Program-made: the position numbers and the translations under genes | Source: Peptococcaceae bacterium UBA5752 | Lineage (GTDB): Bacteria > Bacillota > Dehalobacteriia > UBA4068 | DNA length: 60,943 bases | Direction: 5' to 3' | NCBI GenBank assembly: GCA_002419055.1 | Contig: DIFI01000001.1 | Location: forward strand, 1 to 60,943 | The notes under the pieces: model-generated | What the model saw: only the letters and a program-made list of their open reading frames with translations | Told to the model about the DNA's origin: nothing | The model's database searches: none | Part shown: positions 34,214 through 41,609 of the stretch, one piece after another | Layout of the letters: each line of letters opens with the position of its first letter | Position numbering within the stretch: the first letter of the stretch is position 1

Positions 34214-34303
34214 TTGCTGCCTCCGATGTAAGATAATGCTTATACGATAAATTATGCTATAAAGTAATTGTTTGCGCATAATTTTTTTCCATAAAATTTT
34301 CTG

Positions 34304-34332
34304 TTGAAAGACGGTAGTTATTCTGTTAATAT
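34304..34332 (+). promoter_or_regulatory. Promoter of the SRP RNA gene
   Basis: TTGAAA, a 17-base spacer and TAATAT, about 29 bp before the RNA 5' end. Confidence 0.75.
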
Positions 34333-34360
34333 AGAAGATACCATCATAAGTTCACAAGTT

Positions 34361-34632
34361 TGCCGTGCTAAATGGGGCGCTAGCGGTGCCTTGTAACCTC
34401 AAATCCGCTATAGGGGGGTTGATGCCGGCGTGGAGGGTTTATCTTGTGGGGTTTGACTTGGTTAAGCGGTGTTGAGAATTGGGTCCCGCGCGGCGGGCTG
34501 CTGTGAACCCCGTCAGATTCGGAAGAAAGCAGCGGTAAGCAGATTTTGTCCCGGGCGCCGTGGGAGTGCCTTTTTTGAGCTGGCTGACCTTGTACCACCC
34601 GGAAGGTATTATTCGAAATCCGGTGCACGGCA
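34361..34632 (+). ncRNA. ffs: Signal recognition particle RNA, large Bacillus-type
   Basis: About 270 nt. The ends TGCCGTGC and GCACGGC pair. The 5' Alu domain resembles the Bacillus form (GCTAGCGGTGCCTTGTAACC and the following loops). The conserved S-domain helix 8, TCAGATTCGGAAGAAAGCAG, binds Ffh. The Alu domain is typical of Bacillota and absent from the short 4.5S RNA of most Gram-negatives. A promoter stands before it and a terminator after it, so it is an independent gene. Confidence 0.93.
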
Positions 34633-34645
34633 AAACTTTTTATAA

Positions 34646-34685
34646 AAACAAAACCCCTGCATGAATGCAGGGGTTTTGTTTTTAT
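34646..34685 (+). terminator. Terminator of SRP RNA
   Basis: A 16-bp perfect stem (ACAAAACCCCTGCAT and complement) with a 2-base loop, then T5. It may also serve the converging histidine kinase gene. Confidence 0.9.
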
Positions 34686-34691
34686 TGTTAT

Positions 34692-36212
34692 TTATGTGAT
34701 TTGATTGACTATTGGTAATTCAAACCAGAAGGTGCTGCCATGGCCAACGGTGCTTTCAACTCCGTAAGCGGCTTGATGGAGTTCTAGAATATTTTTTACT
34801 ATTGATAATCCGATGCCGCTGCCGATAGCCGCGCGGCGATGCTCTTTATCGACTTTATAATAGCGCTGCCAAATATACGGCAGTTTCTCTGCTTCGATGC
34901 CGTCGCCTTTATCGCAGACTTCAATACGTATATGATCAGTGGCAGTGATGATTTGCCGGATTACGATATTTTTATCATTGCTGCTGTAATTGATGGCATT
35001 GTTGAGCAGATTGGTTAATACCTGAGTGATTTTTATAGCGTCAGCTTCTACAAAAACATACTGTTCGGGAGCAAATTTGATAGTAAAACCTTGCTGTTCT
35101 GTTAGTTTAGTATAAGTGGCAAGCAAATTTTCGATTGAGGCGGTAAGGTTGTAGCATTTAAGTTTAAGCTCAGTTACGCCTGCCTCCAGCTTTGATAAAT
35201 CAAGCATATCATTGACGAGCACAGCCAGGCGGTTGACTTCGTCTATGATTACCTGCGCATTTTCGGCATTATCTTCTCCGGGTAAATCCCGCATTGCTTC
35301 CGAATAGCCGCCGATCATGGTCAGCGGCGTGCGTAGATCGTGGGATATATTGGCGATCAGTTCCTGTTGCAGCTTTTCGGTCTGCGACAGTTCGCGGGCG
35401 GCATAGTTGAGCGTATCCGAGAGTTCAGATATTTCTTTGTAGCCGTTGCCGCTAAACTCTACGTCAAAATTGCCGAGTGCCAGTTCTTTTGCTGATGTAT
35501 TGATCTTGCTGATCGGTTGGGAAAGCCGCCGCGAGATTAGAAATGATAATAGCAGTGCAACACCGACGATGATTATTGATATATAAATCAACTGAACTCG
35601 CAATGTGTCGACAGTGGCGCCGACAGGTGAAATATTGGAATTAAGCATTACAAGTAGCGTCTCGCCGCTTTCATTTTCTATGACGCTGGCATAGACCATG
35701 CTTTCGGTCAAACCTTTATCGGCGCCGGGAACACGGCCTTGAAAGCCGAGCGGGTTATAATCGTCATTGGTGAAAGAGGCGCGGGAAAAAATCTTAATAA
35801 CGCTGCCGCCGTTTTGTTGTGCGGCTACGTAAAATTTATTATATTCCGACCAGGACATATTATGAATCAAGCAATCGTTAAGGATATGGGCGCTGTATTG
35901 TACATCTCCGTCAATATTGATTACAGAAACACAGCTGTCGTAGCGTTGAGCAATACGTTGGATTAAAGTCGAGATGTCTTCGTTATCAATATTTTCTACA
36001 ATACTATTGGCTGCATCTTCAATTTGATTAGTTTTGATTTTTTTGTAAAAATCATCAAGATAGATGATTTGGAAAAACCAAAGTATCACAACCATAATTA
36101 ACGCGAAACCGAGCAGGTAGCCGAAGATGCGCCATTTCATGCTCGTTTGTTGGGGGCTTTGGCCAAAGGGTAACTGCAGATGAAGTTTTTTAGTAATATT
36201 ATTATGTTTCAA
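34692..36212 (-). CDS. Sensor histidine kinase (HAMP type)
   Basis: A 506-aa membrane kinase: helix 1 about residues 28-50, an extracytoplasmic sensor region to about 195, helix 2 about 200-222, then HAMP (SRRLSQPISKIN...), the phosphoacceptor histidine in ELIANISHDLRTPLTMI, and an HATPase domain with N (NLLNNAINYS), DKGDGIE and GSGIGLSIVKNI boxes. It overlaps the response regulator by 11 bp. The layout (large extracytoplasmic sensor, WalK/PhoR-like) suggests it senses the envelope. It lies downstream of htrA, which fits an envelope-stress system. Confidence 0.94.
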   Translation of the reverse strand: MKHNNITKKLHLQLPFGQSPQQTSMKWRIFGYLLGFALIMVVILWFFQIIYLDDFYKKIKTNQIEDAANSIVENIDNEDISTLIQRIAQRYDSCVSVINIDGDVQYSAHILNDCLIHNMSWSEYNKFYVAAQQNGGSVIKIFSRASFTNDDYNPLGFQGRVPGADKGLTESMVYASVIENESGETLLVMLNSNISPVGATVDTLRVQLIYISIIIVGVALLLSFLISRRLSQPISKINTSAKELALGNFDVEFSGNGYKEISELSDTLNYAARELSQTEKLQQELIANISHDLRTPLTMIGGYSEAMRDLPGEDNAENAQVIIDEVNRLAVLVNDMLDLSKLEAGVTELKLKCYNLTASIENLLATYTKLTEQQGFTIKFAPEQYVFVEADAIKITQVLTNLLNNAINYSSNDKNIVIRQIITATDHIRIEVCDKGDGIEAEKLPYIWQRYYKVDKEHRRAAIGSGIGLSIVKNILELHQAAYGVESTVGHGSTFWFELPIVNQIT

Positions 36213-36873
36213 AGCGATAGCCCACCCCTCGCAGCGTGACTATAAATTTGCGATATGGTCCGATGCTGTTACGCAGCAGCTTGATATGAGTATCTAGAGT
36301 ACGGTCGTCACCGTAAAAATCATAGCCCCAAACAGTATTGATAATTTGTTCGCGGGTTAGAGCAATATTGTGGTTTTTGGCCAGATACAATAGCAACTCA
36401 TAGGATTTTGGCGACAGTTCTGTTCGTTCACTGTCGACATAGACGATGCGGCTGTCGCAATCGATAGTCAGCCCTTCGTATTTCAGCTGATTGTGGACTC
36501 CGCTAGCGGCAGTATGGCGGCGGCGGCTGATCGCATTGACACGCATCATCAGCTCTTTCGGAGAAAAGGGCTTAACAACATAATCATCAATCCCTAATTC
36601 GAAACCGTGGATTTTATCGTATTCTTCACCTCTGGCCGAGAGCATAAGTACGGGAATATCTTTGATTTTCTTTATCTCTTTGCAAGCCGAAAAGCCATCC
36701 AACTCCGGCATCATAATGTCGAGAATAATCATATCAAAATCGCCTGTTTTTACTTTTTCGATTGCCTCCATACCATCGGCAGCTTCGGTAACCGTATATT
36801 CTTCAAATTCGGCATATTTACGTATTAGTGCGCGGATCTTTTCTTCGTCATCGACTACTAAAATTTTGTTCAT
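36202..36873 (-). CDS. OmpR/PhoB-family response regulator
   Basis: A 223-aa regulator. The receiver domain (1-115) has the acidic pocket (VVDDEEK), the phospho-acceptor Asp in MIILDIMMPELDG and the conserved Lys in DDYVVKPFSP. The C-terminal winged helix (about 130-223) ends GVGYRFET, typical of OmpR-type DNA-binding domains. AAGGAGGAACATTA precedes the ATG. Regulators of this family bind direct repeats with an 11-bp period; exactly such an array lies upstream of htrA, making htrA a good target candidate. Confidence 0.96.
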   Translation of the reverse strand: MNKILVVDDEEKIRALIRKYAEFEEYTVTEAADGMEAIEKVKTGDFDMIILDIMMPELDGFSACKEIKKIKDIPVLMLSARGEEYDKIHGFELGIDDYVVKPFSPKELMMRVNAISRRRHTAASGVHNQLKYEGLTIDCDSRIVYVDSERTELSPKSYELLLYLAKNHNIALTREQIINTVWGYDFYGDDRTLDTHIKLLRNSIGPYRKFIVTLRGVGYRFET

Positions 36874-36939
36874 TAATGTTCCTCCTTAAATAGAGATACA
36901 TTTTGAAATATTATTCTTATTTGAATATTATACTTCAAT

Positions 36940-36972
36940 TGTAGCAGGAGCGCAATATGCGCTCCTGCTACA
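36940..36972. repeat. 15-bp perfect hairpin between htrA and the response regulator
   Basis: TGTAGCAGGAGCGCA pairs perfectly with its complement around ATA. No T tract follows on either strand, so it may be a partial terminator or an mRNA processing/stability hairpin inside an htrA-regulator-kinase transcript. Confidence 0.7.
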
Positions 36973-37031
36973 CAAAAGAGAGATGAAAAAAAGGAAGGAT
37001 AGCAAATAATAGGAAAGATTCATAATAGTAA

Positions 37032-38393
37032 TTAGTATGATGTGCTGGTGGCGCTGACGCTGCTGGGTACATCTTCATTAAGCGTTACAGACAGTGTCAA
37101 TGTCTTACCGTCACGATCAACTTTTATTTTAAGAGTGTCTCCGACAGAATAGGATGATACTTTATCAACCGCTTCGTCAGCAGTGCTGATTTGGGTGCCA
37201 TCAATTGATATAATTCTGTCTCCGGCTTTCATTCCGGCATCTTCTGCATTGGAGCCGCTCGTAACCTGAAGTACATAAACTCCGATTTCGTCTACTCGGT
37301 AACTCATCGCTGTTTGTTGATCATTGATATTAATTAATGTTACTCCAAGGCTGGTACGTCCTTTTACATAACCGTAATCAATTAACTGGTCGATGACTTC
37401 AGTAATATCATTGATGGGGATAGCGAAGCCGATTCCTTCTACATCAATGCTGGCGGCTTTAGCTACGACTAAGCCGACCAATTCGCCATTGTCATTGAAT
37501 ACGCCGCCACCGGAATTACCTGGGTTAATAGAAGCGTCAATCTGCATCAAGTTCATAGTTTCGCCGTCTAACGTTATTTCCCGCTCTAAACCGCTGATGA
37601 TACCTGCGGTGACGCTACCGCCCAATTCACCAAGGGGATTACCAATGGCGACTGCCGTATCACCAACTTCTAGTTTATCGGAATCTCCAATCACGACCGG
37701 AGTCAGATCATCAGCATCAATTGAGAGTACTGCAACATCAGTTTCGCTATCGGTGGCAACCAGCGTAGCAGTGTAGCTTTTACCGTTATGGAGAGTTACT
37801 GTGATGGTGCTGGCACCATCTATAACATGATTGTTAGTGATGATGTAACCACTATCGCTGATGATAACACCACTGCCGGCGCCGGTGGCTGTCTGCGCTC
37901 CGAAATAGCTTAATTGGGTCGATTCGGTGGAGATTTCTACAACCGAATCTGCAGCGGTTTTGGCAATTTGATTAACACTGAGATTAGCAGAATCCGAACT
38001 ATCAGTGCCTGAAGTTTCCACGGTACGATAGATAACATCGCCGTCCGCTTTTGTCAAAATATCTGAAACGCCATCGTCAAGCTGCAAAGCCAGTAAACCG
38101 CCTCCGAAACCAACCAGTCCGGAACAAATAATGCATAGTATTATAATAGCTTTTTGAGATTTTAACCTTAAATTGCTTAATTTGTATTTTTTAAAAAAAT
38201 TAATTCTCTTCTTTTTTAACGGTGGAGATTGATAATTATTAACTTGATCAATCTCGGTTGGTTCTAAGCTAATTTCATTATCAAGCGATGGTTGTGATTG
38301 TTGATAAGTTTCATCTTGACCAAAATCGTCATCATCGGTTGATTGTTGATGTCTTTTTTCTTGACCAAAATAATAATCATCATTGTTTTCCAT
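37032..38393 (-). CDS. htrA: HtrA/DegP-type serine protease, membrane-anchored
   Basis: A 453-aa envelope quality-control protease. A polar Gln/Asp-rich cytoplasmic N-terminus (about 1-65) precedes one helix (KAIIILCIICSGLVGFGGG, about 80-98). The trypsin-like domain has His in NNHVIDGA, Asp in SETDVAVLSID and Ser in NPGNSGGGV; one PDZ domain closes the protein (about 355-440). The start at 38393 follows AAAGGAG. It lies upstream of the two-component genes on the same strand, as in several Bacillota, and is preceded by four phased TGAA repeats. Confidence 0.95.
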   Translation of the reverse strand: MENNDDYYFGQEKRHQQSTDDDDFGQDETYQQSQPSLDNEISLEPTEIDQVNNYQSPPLKKKRINFFKKYKLSNLRLKSQKAIIILCIICSGLVGFGGGLLALQLDDGVSDILTKADGDVIYRTVETSGTDSSDSANLSVNQIAKTAADSVVEISTESTQLSYFGAQTATGAGSGVIISDSGYIITNNHVIDGASTITVTLHNGKSYTATLVATDSETDVAVLSIDADDLTPVVIGDSDKLEVGDTAVAIGNPLGELGGSVTAGIISGLEREITLDGETMNLMQIDASINPGNSGGGVFNDNGELVGLVVAKAASIDVEGIGFAIPINDITEVIDQLIDYGYVKGRTSLGVTLININDQQTAMSYRVDEIGVYVLQVTSGSNAEDAGMKAGDRIISIDGTQISTADEAVDKVSSYSVGDTLKIKVDRDGKTLTLSVTLNEDVPSSVSATSTSY

Positions 38394-38441
38394 AATTATT
38401 ACTCCTTTAAGCTTTGATGGTCTTAGCATAAAGCACCAATG

Positions 38442-38479
38442 TGAAGATTTTTTGAAGAGTAATTGAAAAGGAGTTGAAA
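38442..38479 (-). promoter_or_regulatory. Four direct repeats with 11-bp period upstream of htrA
   Basis: On the plus strand TGAAR begins at 38442, 38453, 38464 and 38475, an exact 11-bp period; on the coding strand this reads TTCA repeats. They lie 49-86 bp before the htrA start codon. A possible -10 (TATGCT, plus-strand 38425-38430) lies just downstream, so the repeats would overlap the -35 region, as in PhoB/PhoP-activated promoters. An OmpR-type regulator is encoded next to htrA. Confidence 0.7.
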
Positions 38480-38521
38480 AATATTAAAATAATGAATGAT
38501 TTTTTACAAATCAAAGCTGGG

Positions 38522-38902
38522 TTATAAGAGGTTTTGCCAATTAAGATGCTCATTTTCCAGTACATGGTGAATGTAATAGTGCAGGGCCGCTAATTCGCGG
38601 GAAGCTTCAATTTTATCTTGTTGATGAATAGCCGTTCCCAGATCAATAAAAGCAATTTCTACATCGCGCATATCTTGGTGATTGATAAAAGTCGGTAATA
38701 CTTTATTTGCTTGATCCCATACTTGTTTAGCAGCAGTATATTGAAGCTGTGCTTGCGGCCAGTCCTCTGCTGCGATAGCCTCTTCCAACTGGGGGAAAAT
38801 TTGATCAATTTCCCTGGTAGTATCGTCAAGAAAATTTATTGAAAGAATGGCAACCGCAATAATCACTGCCAGCACCAGAGGTAAAAGCCAATATCTCTTC
38901 AT
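38522..38902 (-). CDS. DUF4363-like exported or membrane-anchored protein
   Basis: A 126-aa protein with an N-terminal helix (LLPLVLAVIIAVAILSINFL, residues about 5-24) that serves as signal anchor, followed by a mostly helical soluble domain rich in Gln, Ala and Asp. Proteins of this kind (DUF4363) commonly follow DUF421 genes near spoVA operons in spore-forming Clostridia; none has a known function. It overlaps the DUF421 gene by 4 bp, so the two are coupled and probably interact at the membrane. Confidence 0.8.
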   Translation of the reverse strand: MKRYWLLPLVLAVIIAVAILSINFLDDTTREIDQIFPQLEEAIAAEDWPQAQLQYTAAKQVWDQANKVLPTFINHQDMRDVEIAFIDLGTAIHQQDKIEASRELAALHYYIHHVLENEHLNWQNLL

Positions 38903-39588
38903 GATCGTTTTCCCTTTGTTTGTTTGCGTTGATAAAAAAATTCACCGTTTTCGCCAATGCCGGCAATAAATACCTCGGTAGGACTCTTTATATTATTATT
39001 TTCTAATTGTTTTTCTAACCAGCTTTCGTCATAGTCATAATTATGGAGTGCCTTTTGGTTGATATGTCCGTCAAGTATTATTAATTCCGATAGAATTTCT
39101 TCGGGTAATTCTTTGTTGATATCTTTGACTTGCAGCGGCCGCGAGCCGGTCTTGGGCGCGATGCTTAGCTGACCGTTTGTTTCCAGTATGGCAGTTTCAA
39201 TAGTACTGAGATCAAAATACCCCTGAGCACGGCATTGTTCAGTCAAATCATTGAGGTTAATCCGTTGTTGTCGCATTTCTTGCTGATCGATAACGCCGTT
39301 TTTGATGATTATTGCCGGTTTACCACAAATAACGTAGCGGGCCTTTTCGCTTTTGAGATTGAGTAATGAGAGTGAGACTTGAAGCATGCAGATAGCAACA
39401 ATAGGAATAATACTGTTGACAAGCGGAGTAGTATTGCTTTGCATTCCCAGCGATGCCATATCGGATATGATTAATATTACCACTAACTCAAATGGTTGAA
39501 GCTCGCCCAATTGTCGTTTGCCCATGACTTTGACGGCGGCGAGAGTCAAAAAATAGAGAATGACGGTACGAATTAGCAATATTGACAT
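38899..39588 (-). CDS. DUF421/YetF-family membrane protein
   Basis: A 229-aa protein of the YetF family. Three N-terminal helices lie in residues 1-80, with the hallmark GKRQLGELQPFELVVILIISD (about 23-43). The C-terminal cytoplasmic part (about 85-215) holds the GKPAIIIKNGVID and QG(Y)FDLSTIETAILETNGQLS motifs. Bacillus homologues such as YetF, YkjA and YrbG include proteins linked to spores. It sits divergent from spoVAC with a 129-bp gap that could hold promoters for both, so a sporulation role is plausible. Confidence 0.9.
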   Translation of the reverse strand: MSILLIRTVILYFLTLAAVKVMGKRQLGELQPFELVVILIISDMASLGMQSNTTPLVNSIIPIVAICMLQVSLSLLNLKSEKARYVICGKPAIIIKNGVIDQQEMRQQRINLNDLTEQCRAQGYFDLSTIETAILETNGQLSIAPKTGSRPLQVKDINKELPEEILSELIILDGHINQKALHNYDYDESWLEKQLENNNIKSPTEVFIAGIGENGEFFYQRKQTKGKRS

Positions 39589-39717
39589 GGCGATTTTCCT
39601 CCATTCTTTTCTATTATTCCAGCGCAGCTATCTATTATCCATTGCCTGAATGGTTAAAATTACCGCTAATAGTGAAGCCGAATCTGCCAATAATAGTCAA
39701 GAAAGGGGGTTTTTGTC

Positions 39718-40173
39718 TTGGTTAAAAAACCGAAAGTAGCCAGTTGGTATGATCCGATAATCAAATCTCATGGTACACCGCGGCCGCTGGCCAAAAACTG
39801 TCTTGCCGCCTTTTGTTTCGGAGGAGCTCTTTGCGCTGTGGCACAATTTTTTCAGTTGCTAATAAGTCAAATTGCCGGAGTTAGCGACAAAGATGCTGCT
39901 GCGATAGTCATGATAATAGTTATTGCCCTAGCCGCATTGTTAACAGGGCTTGGTGTTTTTGATAAAATCGCGCAGCAGGTCGGAGCAGGGTTGGCGGTAC
40001 CGATTACCGGTTTTGCTAATTCGATTGCTTCTTCAACGCTGGAGTTTAAGTCGGAGGGATATGTGCTCGGCAGTGGATGTAATGGTTTTAAGCTTGCCGG
40101 TGCGGTTATTTTCTTTGGCATTGGCTCGGCGGTGGTGGTAGCTCTGATAGCGCTTATCTTAGGGTTAGTATAA
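39718..40173 (+). CDS. spoVAC: Stage V sporulation protein AC
   Basis: A 151-aa integral membrane protein with about four helices, part of the SpoVA channel that loads dipicolinic acid into the developing spore and releases it in germination; SpoVAC itself is mechanosensitive. The N-terminal KPKVASWYDPIIKSHGTPRPLAKNC is the family start, and GSGCNGFKLAGAVIFFGIGSA lies in the last helices. The start is TTG at 39718 after AAAGGGGG. It overlaps spoVAD by 1 bp. A forespore sigma-G promoter would be expected upstream but I could not point to one. Confidence 0.95.
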   Translation: MVKKPKVASWYDPIIKSHGTPRPLAKNCLAAFCFGGALCAVAQFFQLLISQIAGVSDKDAAAIVMIIVIALAALLTGLGVFDKIAQQVGAGLAVPITGFANSIASSTLEFKSEGYVLGSGCNGFKLAGAVIFFGIGSAVVVALIALILGLV

Positions 40174-41189
40174 TGAGCGGGACAATTGTGCAGCAAGGCC
40201 AAAGCTGGATATTTTCTGTTCCCGCGACGCTGATTGCGGCATCAGCGATAGGCGGTCCCAAAGAAGGCAAAGGGCCTCTGGGAGCAGACTTCGACTATTT
40301 GTTTTCCGATAATCGTGACGGTCAAGCAAGCTTTGAGCAGATGGAGCAAAGAATGCTGCAAATTGCTTGTGAAATGGCAATTGCCAAAGCCGGATGCGTA
40401 GCTGATGATATAGATTTCTTTTTATGCGGTGATTTGCTGAATCAGATTACCTCATCCGGTTTTACGGCGCGTTCCTTGGCACGTCCTTATTTTGGTTTGT
40501 TTGCGGCCTGCGCAACCGCAGTAGAAGGACTTATTTTAAGCTCATTAATGGTTGCCTCCGGTGCAGCCAAGAAAACCATGTGCGCAGCCGGTTCCCATAC
40601 CTGTACGGCTGAACGGCAATTTCGCTATCCTAATGAATACGGATGCCAAAAACCACCGCAAAGCCAGTATACGACAACTGCTGCCGGAGCGGCTATTATC
40701 GGCAATGAAGAAGGAGTAATAAAAATAACTGCCGCAACGATAGGCAGAGTTGTCGATCTCGGCATTACCGATTCTTTTAATATGGGAGGCGCTATGGCTC
40801 CGGCATTTGCCGACACAATTACTGCCCACTTACAACAAAGGGGAGTCAGCGCCGATTATTACGATTTGATCTTAAGTGGCGATCTTGGGCGTGTTGGTCG
40901 CGATATCGCTTTGGATTTGTTATACCGCCGTGGTATTGAATTAGATGAAAGACGTTATATAGATTGCGGTTGTTTAATCTATGGAGATGATAAAGCTGTC
41001 TTTGCCGGTGGCAGTGGCTGTGGTTGCGTGGCTTCGGTGAGTTTTGGTCATATTTACCGCCGCTTAATGGCCGGTGAATTAAATAGAGTTTTGATAGCAG
41101 CAACAGGCGCTTTGTTATCACCGACATCAAGCCAGCAGAAACAAAGTATACCCGGAATCAGCCATGCAGTTGCTTTGGAGAGGATTTAA
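40173..41189 (+). CDS. spoVAD: Stage V sporulation protein AD
   Basis: A 338-aa protein with a thiolase/ketoacyl-synthase-like fold that binds dipicolinic acid in the SpoVA complex. The N-terminus and the region AACATAVEGLILSSLMV, with its cysteine in the thiolase active-site position, are typical. HTCTAERQFRYPNEYG and FNMGGAMAPAFADT are SpoVAD signatures. It is the middle gene of the three-gene spoVAC-AD-AE unit, the minimal set seen in Clostridia; spoVAA, AB, AEa and AF are absent here. Confidence 0.96.
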   Translation: MSGTIVQQGQSWIFSVPATLIAASAIGGPKEGKGPLGADFDYLFSDNRDGQASFEQMEQRMLQIACEMAIAKAGCVADDIDFFLCGDLLNQITSSGFTARSLARPYFGLFAACATAVEGLILSSLMVASGAAKKTMCAAGSHTCTAERQFRYPNEYGCQKPPQSQYTTTAAGAAIIGNEEGVIKITAATIGRVVDLGITDSFNMGGAMAPAFADTITAHLQQRGVSADYYDLILSGDLGRVGRDIALDLLYRRGIELDERRYIDCGCLIYGDDKAVFAGGSGCGCVASVSFGHIYRRLMAGELNRVLIAATGALLSPTSSQQKQSIPGISHAVALERI

Positions 41190-41191
41190 TA

Positions 41192-41560
41192 ATGAGCGGA
41201 GAATGGTGGATCGATATTCTAAAAGCATTTATTGTCGGCGGCGCTTTTTGCTTGATCGGCCAGCTATTATTTGATATTGCCAAACTGACGCCAGCCCATA
41301 CAATGAGCATAATGGTTACTGCCGGAAGCATACTAGGCGGTTTCGGCATATATGCAAAACTTGCTGATTGGGCGGGCGCCGGTGCGACACTACCTATTAT
41401 CAGTTTTGGCAATATGCTGGTGTTAGGTGCGCTAGAAGGAGCTAAAAGCGACGGCTTTTGGGGCATCTGGACAGGTATCTTGGGCGGTGTTTCCGCCGGT
41501 ATTGCAGCCTCGGTATTTTTTGCCTTTGTCATCGCATTGATATTTAAACCGAAAACCTAA
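41192..41560 (+). CDS. spoVAE: Stage V sporulation protein AE
   Basis: A 122-aa membrane protein with four helices, the third SpoVA channel part (AEb type). FIVGGAFCLIGQLLFDIAKLTPAHTMS at the N-terminus and the ALEGAKSDGFWGIWTGILGGVSAGI region are characteristic. It follows spoVAD after 2 bp, and SpoVAC and SpoVAE resemble each other in topology. No terminator is visible before priA. Confidence 0.95.
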   Translation: MSGEWWIDILKAFIVGGAFCLIGQLLFDIAKLTPAHTMSIMVTAGSILGGFGIYAKLADWAGAGATLPIISFGNMLVLGALEGAKSDGFWGIWTGILGGVSAGIAASVFFAFVIALIFKPKT

Positions 41561-41581
41561 GTTTGCAAAGTTTACCCATAA

Positions 41582-41590
41582 TGATATAAT
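41582..41590 (+). promoter_or_regulatory. Extended -10 promoter before priA
   Basis: TGATATAAT lies 19 bp before the priA ATG; it gives the vegetative gene cluster a start independent of the sporulation operon upstream. Confidence 0.6.
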
Positions 41591-41609
41591 ATGGCCAGAG
41601 GTAAAAATA

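Noticed and set aside
34380..34633. Two overlapping open frames on the minus strand opposite the SRP RNA
   Set aside because: They are antisense to a structured RNA gene and have no ribosome site.
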